Below are positions 10,802-18,445 of a stretch of DNA of 64,000 bases, piece after piece. The DNA is taken from positions 310,001 through 374,000 of the forward strand of contig CP021238.1 of the NCBI GenBank assembly GCA_002291465.1. Direction: 5' to 3'. The position numbers were made by a program, and so were the translations under genes. Positions within the stretch are counted from its first letter, which is position 1. Each line of letters starts with the position of its first letter. The stretch is from Mycobacterium lepraemurium (GTDB taxonomy: Bacteria > Actinomycetota > Actinomycetes > Mycobacteriales > Mycobacteriaceae). The notes below the pieces were generated by a model, which searched no databases, was not told where the DNA came from, and worked only from the letters and a program-made list of their open reading frames with translations.

Positions 10802-11665
10802 TTGCCCGGAGTGCAGGATCGCGTCATCGTCGTCACCGGAGCCGGTGGCGGGCTGGGCCGTGAGTACGCCCTGACGCTGGCCCGCGAGGGTGCCAGCGTC
10901 GTCGTCAACGACCTCGGCGGGGCCCGCGACGGCACCGGCGCCGGCCACAACATGGCCGACCAGGTGGTCAAGGAGATCAAGGACGCCGGCGGCCGCGCGG
11001 TGGCCAACTACGACAGCGTGGCCGAGCCCGCGGGCGCGGAGAACATCATCAAAACCGCGCTCGATGAGTTCGGCGCCGTGCACGGCGTGGTGAGCAACGC
11101 CGGGATCCTGCGCGACGGCACCTTCCACAAGATGTCGTTCGAGAACTGGGATGCCGTGCTCAAGGTGCACCTGTACGGCGGGTACAACGTGATTCGCGCC
11201 GCCTGGCCGCACTTCCGCGAGCAGAGCTACGGCCGGGTCGTCGTCGCCACGTCCACCAGCGGCCTGTTCGGCAACTTCGGCCAAGCCAATTACGGGGCAG
11301 CCAAACTCGGCCTGGTCGGCCTGATTAACAGCCTGGCGCTAGAGGGGGCCAAGTACAACATCCACGCCAACGCGATCGCCCCGATCGCAGCGACCCGGAT
11401 GACCCAGGACATCGTGCCCAAGAAAGTGCTGGCCAAGCTGACCCCCGAGTACGTCGCGCCGGTGGTCGCCTACCTATGCACTGAGGAAAACCCCAACAGC
11501 GCTTCGGTTTTCGTGGTCGGTGGCGGCAAGGTGCAGCGCGTCGCGCTGTTCCAGAACGCCGGCGTCACCTACGACAAGCCGCCGACGGTGCAGGACGTCG
11601 CCGCGCGGTGGGACGAGATCACCGACCTGTCCGCGGCCAAGCAGGCCGACTTCAAGCTGGGGTAG
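10802..11665 (+). CDS. SDR family oxidoreductase (Rv0148-like, hydroxyacyl-CoA dehydrogenase type)
   Basis: An intact 287-residue protein with a TTG start. It has the cofactor motif T-G-A-G-G-G-L-G-R-E-Y, the N-A-G-I-L-R-D structural motif and the catalytic Ser with Y-G-A-A-K. Its closest family is the 3-hydroxyacyl-CoA dehydrogenase domain of peroxisomal multifunctional enzyme 2, so a role in beta-oxidation of long or branched acyl-CoAs is probable. It lies 58 bases after the aldehyde dehydrogenase gene, in line with Rv0147-Rv0148. Confidence 0.9.
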   Translation: MPGVQDRVIVVTGAGGGLGREYALTLAREGASVVVNDLGGARDGTGAGHNMADQVVKEIKDAGGRAVANYDSVAEPAGAENIIKTALDEFGAVHGVVSNAGILRDGTFHKMSFENWDAVLKVHLYGGYNVIRAAWPHFREQSYGRVVVATSTSGLFGNFGQANYGAAKLGLVGLINSLALEGAKYNIHANAIAPIAATRMTQDIVPKKVLAKLTPEYVAPVVAYLCTEENPNSASVFVVGGGKVQRVALFQNAGVTYDKPPTVQDVAARWDEITDLSAAKQADFKLG

Positions 11666-11684
11666 GCGGCACGCGGTCGGCGGG

Positions 11685-12515
11685 TCAGGCCAGCAGCGCC
11701 GCGCGCAGGCGTTGCACGTCTGCCTCGCCGACCCCGGCGTCGCGCAGGTAAGCCTGCAGCGACCCGAACTTCTCGTCGATGGTTTGCCGGGCGGCGGCCA
11801 GGTACTCCTCGCGCACCCCCAGCACACCGTCGGACAGCCGCGCCTCGGTCCAGGTCACCACCTCCGGGGTCAGCTCGGTGTCCTGGCGCTGCGCGATCAT
11901 CGCCGAGATCTGCGCGCGCAGCGCGGGCGCGGCGTCGTTGCTGCGCAGAAAGTCGGCGACGATGACGTCGCGGTCGACGCCGATCGCTTCGAGCACCGTC
12001 GCCACCACGAACCCGGTGCGGTCCTTGCCGGCGAAGCAGTGGGTGAGCACCGCACGCCCGGCGCCCAGCAGCGAGATGACCCGGTGCAGCGCTCGCTGCG
12101 CCCCGTTACGCGTTGGGAATTGCCGGTATTCGTCGATCATGTAGCGGGTGGCGGCCTCGTCGACGGACTCCGCCGACTGCTCGGCCCCGTCGCCGGTGAG
12201 CAGCCGCTGGAAGGCGTGCTCGTGCGGCGCCTGATCGTCGGTGCCGGCCTCGTGCTCGCCGAGATCGGGAAAGGGCAGCAGGTGCACCTCGACCCCGTCG
12301 GGAACCCGGCCCGGGCCGCGCCGGGCCACCTCGCGGGCCGCGCGCAGGTCGGCGACGTCGGTGATGCCCAGCCGGCGCAGCGTCGCGCGGCCCTCGTCGT
12401 CGAGCCCGCTCAGCTCGCCGGACCGGAACAACCGGCCCGGCCACAGCATGGGCGCACCGTCGGCGACGTCACGAAAGTTCCACGCGCCGGACAGTTCTCG
12501 CAGCGCCTCAGGCAT
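11685..12515 (-). CDS. ptbB: Tyrosine-protein phosphatase PtbB (Rv0153c-like)
   Basis: An intact 276-residue phosphatase, the same length as M. tuberculosis PtpB. The P-loop H-C-F-A-G-K-D-R-T-G (near residue 160) supplies the catalytic Cys and Arg. The N-terminal W-N-F-R-D-V-A-D and L-F-R-S-G-E-L-S motifs are typical of this family. In M. tuberculosis, PtpB is secreted and acts on host signalling lipids and phosphotyrosine; the role in this organism is an inference. The start codon overlaps the end of fadE2 by eight bases, which suggests co-transcription. Confidence 0.9.
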   Translation of the reverse strand: MPEALRELSGAWNFRDVADGAPMLWPGRLFRSGELSGLDDEGRATLRRLGITDVADLRAAREVARRGPGRVPDGVEVHLLPFPDLGEHEAGTDDQAPHEHAFQRLLTGDGAEQSAESVDEAATRYMIDEYRQFPTRNGAQRALHRVISLLGAGRAVLTHCFAGKDRTGFVVATVLEAIGVDRDVIVADFLRSNDAAPALRAQISAMIAQRQDTELTPEVVTWTEARLSDGVLGVREEYLAAARQTIDEKFGSLQAYLRDAGVGEADVQRLRAALLA

Positions 12516-13749
12516 GCGCGGTGACCGCCGCGGCGAGCGCAGACTTTTCCCTGCCCAGTTCCGCGCGGGCGATGGTTCGCATGTGCACCTCGTCCGGGCC
12601 GTCGAAGATCCGCATGGCGCGATGCCAGCCGTACAGGCGGGCCAGCACCGTGTCGTCGCTGACCCCGGCGGCGCCGTGCACCTGGATGGCCCGGTCGATG
12701 ACGTCACAAGCCACCTTCGGGGCCACCGCCTTGATCTGGGAGACCAGCAGATGCGCGGCCTTATTGCCGTGCTGGTCGATGGTCCACGCCGCCTTCGCGC
12801 CGAGCAGCCGCGCCTGGCCGATTTCGTTGCGGGACTTGGCAATCGACTCCCGGACCACGCCCTGCTCGGCCAGCGGGAGGCCGAACGCCACCCGCTTTTG
12901 GGCCCGGTCGACCATCAGCGCCAGCGCCCGCTCGGCCCCGCCGAGGGCACGCATGCAGTGGTGGATGCGGCCCGGCCCCAGGCGGGCCTGGGCGATCGCG
13001 AAGCCCGAGCCCTCCTCGCCGAGCAGGTTGGTGACCGGCACCCGCACGTTGTCGTAGACGATCTCGCAGTGGCCGTGCTGGTCCTGCCAGCCGAACATCG
13101 GGGTCGAGCGCACCACCGTCATCCCCGGGGTGTCCATCGGCACCAGCACCATCGACTGTTGTTGGTGGCTGGCCGCGTCGGGGTTGGTGCGGCCCATTAC
13201 GATCAGGATCTTGCAGCGCGGGTCCGCCGCGCCCGACGTCCACCACTTGCGGCCGTTGATCACGTAGTCGCCGCCGTCGCGCACGATGGAAGTCTCGATG
13301 TTGCGGGCGTCGCTGGACGCGACGGCGGGCTCGGTCATGGAGAAGGCGCTGCGGATCTCGCCGGCCAGCAACGGCTCCAGCCACTGCTTGCGCTGCTCCT
13401 CGGTGGCGAACAGGTGCGGCGTCTCCATGTTGCCGGTGTCGGGCGCCGCGCAGTTGAGCGCCTCGGGCGCGATGTCCAGGCTCCAGCCGGTGATCTCGGC
13501 CAGCGGCGCGTATTCCAGGTTGGTCAGACCCGACTCGGCGGGCAGGAACAGGTTCCACAGACCCTGCTGCTTGGCCTTGACCTTGAGCTGTTCCACCACC
13601 GGCGGGACGGTGTGGTCGTGCGGACCGGCCTCGTGCCGGTACTTGTCGTATTCTGCCTTGGTCGCGAAGACGTGCTCGGTCATGAAATCGGTCAGCCGCT
13701 TGTGGTAGTCGCTGGCTTTGGCCGACATCGCGAAGTCCATGTCCGTCAC
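12508..13749 (-). CDS. fadE2: Acyl-CoA dehydrogenase FadE2
   Basis: An intact 413-residue flavoenzyme; GTG at 13749 or ATG at 13740 could be the start. It shows F-S-M-T-E-P-A-V-A-S-S-D, the FAD and substrate segment of acyl-CoA dehydrogenases, and I-Q-V-H-G-A-A-G-V-S-D-D near the C-terminus. It resembles the ACAD10/11-like group, which act on unusual acyl-CoAs. The order fadE2-ptbB is as in M. tuberculosis Rv0154c-Rv0153c. The upstream region contains a large palindrome shared with the divergent gene. Confidence 0.9.
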   Translation of the reverse strand: MTDMDFAMSAKASDYHKRLTDFMTEHVFATKAEYDKYRHEAGPHDHTVPPVVEQLKVKAKQQGLWNLFLPAESGLTNLEYAPLAEITGWSLDIAPEALNCAAPDTGNMETPHLFATEEQRKQWLEPLLAGEIRSAFSMTEPAVASSDARNIETSIVRDGGDYVINGRKWWTSGAADPRCKILIVMGRTNPDAASHQQQSMVLVPMDTPGMTVVRSTPMFGWQDQHGHCEIVYDNVRVPVTNLLGEEGSGFAIAQARLGPGRIHHCMRALGGAERALALMVDRAQKRVAFGLPLAEQGVVRESIAKSRNEIGQARLLGAKAAWTIDQHGNKAAHLLVSQIKAVAPKVACDVIDRAIQVHGAAGVSDDTVLARLYGWHRAMRIFDGPDEVHMRTIARAELGREKSALAAAVTAHA

Positions 13750-13789
13750 GATAGGACACGGGTCGTCGCCCAGCGCGAGACACGGGTCG

Positions 13790-13865
13790 TCTCTACCGCG
13801 AGCAGACGCAAATGCCCCCCGACACGCCGCTGGGAATGGGCTTTTGTGTCTGCTCGCGGTAGAGA
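13790..13865. repeat. Dispersed palindromic repeat, copy 1
   Basis: Two 28-base arms, 13790-13817 and 13838-13865, are reverse complements with two mismatches, around a 20-base loop. The arms contain the core CGAGCAGACGCAAA. A second copy with the same arm core and the same loop word GACACGCCG lies at 17351-17414. Here the element sits between divergent genes, so it cannot end either transcript. Confidence 0.85.
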
Positions 13866-13871
13866 TGCGGC

Positions 13872-14335
13872 ATGACCGAATCCCGACCCCCCTTCCCGCC
13901 GTTCACCCGGGACACGGCCCTGCAGAAGGTGCAGGCCGCCGAGGACGCCTGGAACACCCGCGATCCCGAGCAGGTCAGCCTCGCGTACACGCCCGATTCG
14001 CGGTGGTGCAACCGCGACGAGTACATCGTGGGCCGCGATCAGATCGTCGCCTTTTTGACCCGCAAGTGGCAGCGCGAACTCGACTACTCGCTGCGCAAGA
14101 GCCTGTGGGACTTCCACGACAACCGCATCGCGGTGCGGTTCCAGTACGTACGAGTGCCGCGACCGGTCCGGCCAGTGGTACCGCAGCTACGGCAACGAGC
14201 TGTGGGAGTCGCTGAATCGGGGCTGATGGCCCGCCGCGAGGCCAGCATCCCGACGTGCCGATCGACGAGTCGCAGCGCCGTTACTTCGGGCCGCGCCCGG
14301 AGTCCGAACACGGCCGGGAGATTCCGCTCTGGTAG
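13872..14335 (+). pseudogene. SnoaL-like DUF1348 family protein, three frameshifts
   Basis: The N-terminal half is complete ([32 protein letters not shown]), typical of the DUF1348 nuclear-transport-factor-2 fold. A four-base tandem duplication (TACG twice, 14145-14152) shifts the frame. One-base losses near 14212 and 14258 follow. The last frame gives [11 protein letters not shown] and stops at TAG 14333-14335. The gene would encode about 154 residues. Function unknown. Confidence 0.7.
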
Positions 14336-14474
14336 CGCCGCCGGCGGCGACGGCGCGGGCCGGGTGCGGCCTGCGGCGCGCCGCGCCGACCGGGTTAGGG
14401 TGTTCACGCCAACGGGGTCGCCGATGAGTTGCCGGTAGGCAAGGGAATCAGCAAGGAAAGTAGATGTACGCGCC

Positions 14475-15581
14475 ATGACAGATGCGCAGGCCAACGCGGT
14501 CAAGGTAGGGGTGGTCGCCGAATCCGGGGCCGACGAGCGGCGGGTCGCGCTGGTGCCCAAGGCGGTGGCGTCGCTGGTCGGCAGCGGCCTGGCGGTGGTG
14601 GTCGAGTCCGGCGCGGGCGAGCGGGCCCTGCTGCCCGACGCGCTCTACACCGAGGCCGGCGCCGACATCGGGGACGCGTGGACCGCCGACATCGTGGTCA
14701 AGGTCGCGCCGCCGACCACCGACGAGGTCGCCAAGCTGCACAGCGGGCAGACGCTGATCGGCTTCCTGGCGCCGCGCAACGCCGACAACTCGATCGGTGC
14801 TTTGAAGCAGGCGGGCGTCCAGGCCTTCGCTCTGGAGGCCATTCCGCGGATCTCGCGGGCCCAGGCGATGGACGCGCTGTCGTCGCAGGGCAACGTGGCC
14901 GGCTACAAGGCGGTGCTGCTGGCCGCCTCGGAGTCGACCCGGTTCTTCCCGATGCTGACGACGGCGGCGGGCACGGTGAAACCGGCCAGCGTGCTGGTGC
15001 TCGGCGTCGGGGTGGCCGGATTGCAGGCGCTGGCGACGGCCAAGCGGCTGGGCGCGCGCACGTCGGGCTACGACGTGCGTCCCGAGGTCGCCGACCAGGT
15101 GCGCTCGGTGGGCGCGCAGTGGTTGTCGCTCGGCGACAAAGAGGTGGCTGCGGCCGGTGAGGGTGGGTACGCCCGCGAGCTCACCAAGGAAGAGCGTGCC
15201 CAACAGCAGAAGGCCCTGGAGGAGGCCATCGCCGGGTTCGCCGTGGTGATCACCACGGCGTTGGTGCCCGGCCGCCCGGCGCCGCGACTGGTGACCGCCG
15301 CGGCAGTCGAGTCGATGAAACCGGGCAGCGTGGTGGTGGACCTGGCCGGCGAGACCGGCGGCAACTGCGAGCTGACCGAGCCGGGCAAGACGGTGGTCAA
15401 GCACGACGTCACTATCGCCGCCCCGCTGAACCTGCCGGCGACCATGCCCGAGCACGCCAGCGAGCTCTACAGCAAGAACATCACCGCGCTGCTGGACCTG
15501 CTGATCAAAGACGGCAAGCTGGCCCCCGACTTCGACGACGAAGTCGTGGCGGCGGCGTGTGTGACACGGGAGAGTGCATAG
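14475..15581 (+). CDS. pntAA: NAD(P) transhydrogenase subunit alpha part 1
   Basis: An intact 368-residue NAD(H)-binding domain I of proton-translocating transhydrogenase, which couples proton re-entry to hydride transfer from NADH to NADP+. Visible motifs: R-V-A-L-V-P near residue 22, V-L-G-V-G-V-A-G-L-Q-A (dinucleotide loop), Y-D-V-R-P-E acidic strand end and V-V-D-L-A-G-E-T-G-G-N. It begins the three-gene pnt operon. The last codons and stop lie inside the first unit of an 18-bp tandem repeat. Confidence 0.93.
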   Translation: MTDAQANAVKVGVVAESGADERRVALVPKAVASLVGSGLAVVVESGAGERALLPDALYTEAGADIGDAWTADIVVKVAPPTTDEVAKLHSGQTLIGFLAPRNADNSIGALKQAGVQAFALEAIPRISRAQAMDALSSQGNVAGYKAVLLAASESTRFFPMLTTAAGTVKPASVLVLGVGVAGLQALATAKRLGARTSGYDVRPEVADQVRSVGAQWLSLGDKEVAAAGEGGYARELTKEERAQQQKALEEAIAGFAVVITTALVPGRPAPRLVTAAAVESMKPGSVVVDLAGETGGNCELTEPGKTVVKHDVTIAAPLNLPATMPEHASELYSKNITALLDLLIKDGKLAPDFDDEVVAAACVTRESA

Positions 15582-15598
15582 ACACAGGAGAGTGCATA
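15563..15598. repeat. 18-bp tandem duplication at the pntAA/pntAB junction
   Basis: Units 15563-15580 and 15581-15598 (each GACAC-R-GGAGAGTGCATA) differ by one base. The first covers the end of pntAA; the second supplies the GGAGAG ribosome-binding site for pntAB. Its length keeps codon phase. Confidence 0.85.
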
Positions 15599-15599
15599 G

Positions 15600-15917
15600 A
15601 TGTACGACGAACTGTTGGCCAATCTGGCGATCCTGGTGCTGTCCGGGTTTGTCGGGTTCGCGGTTATCTCCAAGGTGCCCAACACGCTGCACACGCCGCT
15701 GATGTCGGGCACCAACGCCATCCACGGGATCGTGGTGCTCGGTGCGCTGGTGGTGTTCGGCTCGGTCGAGCATCCGTCGCTGGCGATGCAGATCATCCTG
15801 TTCGTCGCGGTGGTGTTCGGAACCCTGAACGTCATCGGCGGGTTCATCGTCACCGACCGGATGCTGGGCATGTTCAAGAGCAAGAAACCCGCCAAGGCTG
15901 ACGAGGTGGCCAAATGA
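15600..15917 (+). CDS. pntAB: NAD(P) transhydrogenase subunit alpha part 2
   Basis: An intact 105-residue membrane protein with three hydrophobic segments, forming the first part of transhydrogenase domain II. The T-P-L-M-S-G-T-N-A-I-H-G motif is the family signature. GGAGAG lies suitably before the ATG. Its last four bases overlap the pntB start (ATGA), which indicates translational coupling. Confidence 0.92.
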   Translation: MYDELLANLAILVLSGFVGFAVISKVPNTLHTPLMSGTNAIHGIVVLGALVVFGSVEHPSLAMQIILFVAVVFGTLNVIGGFIVTDRMLGMFKSKKPAKADEVAK

Positions 15918-17338
15918 ACTACTTGGTGATCGGCCTCTACATTGTTTCCTTCGCGCTGTTCATCTACGGCCTGATGGGGCTGACCGGGCCCAAGACGGCG
16001 GCGCGCGGCAACCTGATCGCCGCGGTGGGCATGGCCATCGCGGTGGCCGCGACGCTGATCAAGATCCGCCACACCGACCAATGGGTGCTGATCATCGCCG
16101 GCCTGGTGGTGGGTGTGGTGCTCGGCGTCCCGCCGGCCCGCTACACCAAGATGACGGCCATGCCGCAGCTGGTGGCCTTCTTCAACGGCGTCGGCGGTGG
16201 CACCGTCGCGCTGATCGCCCTGTCGGAATTCATTGAGACGTCCGGCTTTTCGGCGTTCCAGCACGGCGAGTCGCCGACGGTGCACATCGTGGTGGCGTCG
16301 TTGTTCGCCGCGATCATCGGATCGATCTCGTTCTGGGGCTCGATCATCGCGTTCGGCAAGCTGCAGGAGATCATCTCCGGCGCCCCGATCGGCTTCGGCA
16401 AGGCCCAGCAGCCGATCAACCTGCTGCTGCTGGTCGGCGCCGTGGCCGCCGCGGTGGTGATCGGTCTGCACGCCCAGCCCGGCAGCGGCGGGGTGTCGCT
16501 GTGGTGGATGATCGGGCTGCTGGCCGCCGCCGGCGTGCTGGGCCTGATGGTGGTGCTGCCCATCGGCGGCGCTGACATGCCGGTGGTCATCTCGCTGCTC
16601 AACGCGATGACCGGGCTCTCGGCCGCGGCCGCGGGGCTGGCGCTGAACAACACCGCGATGATCGTGGCCGGCATGATCGTCGGCGCCTCGGGTTCGATCC
16701 TGACCAACCTGATGGCCAAGGCGATGAACCGCTCCATCCCGGCGATCGTCGCCGGCGGCTTCGGCGGTGGGGGCGTGGCACCGGGCGGCGGTGACGGCGG
16801 CGACAAGCACGTCAAGTCCACCTCGGCGGCCGACGCCGCGATCCAGATGGCCTACGCCAACCAGGTGATCGTGGTGCCCGGTTACGGCCTGGCCGTCGCG
16901 CAGGCCCAGCACGCCGTCAAGGACATGGCCGCGCTGCTGGAGGAGAAGGGCGTGCCGGTGAAGTACGCCATCCACCCGGTGGCCGGCCGGATGCCCGGGC
17001 ACATGAACGTGCTGCTGGCCGAGGCCGAGGTCGACTACGACGCGATGAAGGACATGGACGACATCAACGACGAGTTCGCCCGCACCGACGTCGCGATCGT
17101 CATCGGCGCCAACGACGTCACCAACCCGGCCGCCCGCAACGAGGCGTCCAGCCCGATCTACGGCATGCCGATTCTCAACGTCGACAAGGCCAAGTCGGTG
17201 ATCGTGCTCAAGCGGTCGATGAACTCCGGCTTCGCCGGCGTCGACAACCCGCTGTTCTACGCCGAGGGGACGACGATGCTGTTCGGCGACGCGAAGAAGT
17301 CGGTGACCGAGGTCGCCGAGGAGCTCAAGGCGCTATAA
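15914..17338 (+). CDS. pntB: NAD(P) transhydrogenase subunit beta
   Basis: An intact 474-residue subunit with about eight membrane segments in the first 260 residues and the NADP(H)-binding domain III at the C-terminus. Motifs seen: Q-L-V-A-F-F-N-G-V-G-G-G, V-V-P-G-Y-G-L-A-V-A-Q-A-Q-H, Y-A-I-H-P-V-A-G-R-M-P-G-H-M-N-V-L-L-A-E and V-I-G-A-N-D-V-T-N-P. It is the catalytic partner of PntAA in NADPH supply for lipid synthesis. A palindrome that could act as terminator follows 12 bases after the stop. Confidence 0.93.
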   Translation: MNYLVIGLYIVSFALFIYGLMGLTGPKTAARGNLIAAVGMAIAVAATLIKIRHTDQWVLIIAGLVVGVVLGVPPARYTKMTAMPQLVAFFNGVGGGTVALIALSEFIETSGFSAFQHGESPTVHIVVASLFAAIIGSISFWGSIIAFGKLQEIISGAPIGFGKAQQPINLLLLVGAVAAAVVIGLHAQPGSGGVSLWWMIGLLAAAGVLGLMVVLPIGGADMPVVISLLNAMTGLSAAAAGLALNNTAMIVAGMIVGASGSILTNLMAKAMNRSIPAIVAGGFGGGGVAPGGGDGGDKHVKSTSAADAAIQMAYANQVIVVPGYGLAVAQAQHAVKDMAALLEEKGVPVKYAIHPVAGRMPGHMNVLLAEAEVDYDAMKDMDDINDEFARTDVAIVIGANDVTNPAARNEASSPIYGMPILNVDKAKSVIVLKRSMNSGFAGVDNPLFYAEGTTMLFGDAKKSVTEVAEELKAL

Positions 17339-17350
17339 CTGGCGCTCTAA

Positions 17351-17414
17351 CGCCGAGCAGACGCAAAAGCACCCGACACGCCGGTGTCTTGGGTGCTTTT
17401 GTGTCTGCTCGCGG
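17351..17414. repeat. Dispersed palindromic repeat, copy 2; possible terminator of pntB
   Basis: Arms 17351-17374 and 17391-17414 pair with three mismatches; the core is CGAGCAGACGCAAAAGCACCC and its complement. The loop contains its own small hairpin, GACAC-GCCG-GTGTC. It follows pntB and faces the end of a small minus-strand gene, so a two-way terminator role is plausible. No T-tract follows. Confidence 0.8.
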
Positions 17415-17417
17415 TGC

Positions 17418-17533
17418 CTAGACGGGCGGGTAGGCCGGCGGCGGGTAGCCGTTGCCGTCGGTGACCCCCAGGTGAGGTACCGCATGAAGAACTCGATTTC
17501 GTAGCTTCCGTCGTAATCCGGACTCGGATCCAT
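17418..17533 (-). pseudogene. Small conserved-looking protein of about 38 residues (position of Rv0157A), one frameshift
   Basis: From the ATG at 17533 the peptide reads M-D-P-S-P-D-Y-D-G-S-Y-E-I-E-F-F-M-R-Y-L-T. After a one-base loss near a G run (about 17469) it continues G-V-T-D-G-N-G-Y-P-P-P-A-Y-P-P-V and stops with TAG. The Tyr/Pro-rich tail makes sense only in the second frame, which argues that the two halves belong together. No function is known to me. It converges on pntB, with the palindrome between. Confidence 0.5.
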
Positions 17534-17613
17534 CGGCGCCACCTCTCGACTCAGCGCATTCGAGGAGAAGTCTCGTCGCATAGCCGTCGACGGGACACCC
17601 GGCGTTTTGCTTA

Positions 17614-17629
17614 AACTGTCCAGCCAGTT
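17614..17629. promoter_or_regulatory. Candidate TetR operator
   Basis: AACTG and CAGTT form a perfect dyad with a six-base spacer, 64 bases upstream of the TetR gene start. Such dyads upstream of TetR genes commonly mediate autorepression. This is inference from position and symmetry. Confidence 0.35.
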
Positions 17630-17692
17630 GATTGATAGTTATCCTTGGCCGAACCGCGGCTGGCCTGCCCGTACCGACGATAGTGAGAACAG

Positions 17693-18328
17693 ATGCCCGC
17701 CGACAGCAGCACCCCGAATGGGCAAACCCGCCGCGAAGAGCTGCTGGCCGTCGCCACCATGCTGTTCGCCGCGCGCGGCTATCACGGCACCCGGATGGAC
17801 GACGTCGCCGACGTGATCGGGCTGAACAAGGCGACCGTCTACCACTACTACGCCAGCAAGTCGCTGATCCTCTACGACATCTACCAGCAGGCCGCCGAGC
17901 GGACGCTGGCCGCGGTCCACGACGACCCCTCGATGACGGCTCGGGAGGCGCTGTACCAGTACACCGTGCGGCTGCTCGATCAGATCGCCGCCAACCCCGA
18001 GGGCGCCGCCGTGTACTTCCAGGAGCAGCCCTACATCACCGAGTGGTTCACCAAGGAACAGGTCGCCGCGGTCCGCGAAAAGGAGACCCAGGTCTACGAG
18101 CACGTGCACGGGCTCATCGACCGCGGCATCGCCAGCGGGGAGTTCTACGAGTGCGACTCGCACGTGCTGGCGCTCGGCTACATCGGCATGACGCTCGGCG
18201 CCTACCGGTGGTTGCGCCCGAGCGGGCGGCGCAGCGCCAAGGAGATCGCCGCCGAGTTCAGCACCGCGCTGCTGCGCGGCCTGATCCGCGACGAGGAGAT
18301 CCGCACCACCTCGCCGCTGGGCCCCTGA
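17693..18328 (+). CDS. TetR family regulator (Rv0158-like)
   Basis: An intact 211-residue repressor. The DNA-binding domain (residues 12-58) has F-A-A-R-G-Y-H-G-T-R-M-D-D-V-A-D and the recognition helix K-A-T-V-Y-H-Y-Y-A-S-K-S. The C-terminal half resembles the KstR2-like TetR_C group, whose members bind acyl-CoA thioesters of steroid or lipid breakdown. It follows pntB as Rv0158 does in M. tuberculosis. Here it may control itself and the following catabolic genes. Confidence 0.88.
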   Translation: MPADSSTPNGQTRREELLAVATMLFAARGYHGTRMDDVADVIGLNKATVYHYYASKSLILYDIYQQAAERTLAAVHDDPSMTAREALYQYTVRLLDQIAANPEGAAVYFQEQPYITEWFTKEQVAAVREKETQVYEHVHGLIDRGIASGEFYECDSHVLALGYIGMTLGAYRWLRPSGRRSAKEIAAEFSTALLRGLIRDEEIRTTSPLGP

Positions 18329-18400
18329 CCCTCTCGTCGTAGCCGACGGACGCGGAACCACCGGCGGCTCCGGGCCGGTAGGCGCCGCCCATTTAATGGA

Positions 18401-18430
18401 CTAGTGTCTAGAAAAGTTTTGAGCGCTCAA
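18401..18430. promoter_or_regulatory. Two palindromes upstream of the amine-dehydrogenase-like gene
   Basis: CTAG-TGT-CTAG (18401-18411) and the perfect 12-base palindrome TTGAGC-GCTCAA (18419-18430) lie within 45 bases of the start at 18446. These are good operator candidates for a dimeric regulator such as the adjacent TetR protein. The link to a named regulator is inference. Confidence 0.4.
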
Positions 18431-18445
18431 CGGACGGAGACTGTC

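Noticed and set aside
13755..13791. 13-base word GACACGGGTCGTC twice here and once at 28259
   Set aside because: The third copy lies in the ribosome-binding and start region of a DUF427 gene, so shared regulation is not supported; three copies are too few to call a family.
15467..17002. Long open frames antisense to pntB and to many other genes
   Set aside because: High G+C creates long antisense frames; their amino-acid composition is skewed and they lack ribosome sites and family motifs.
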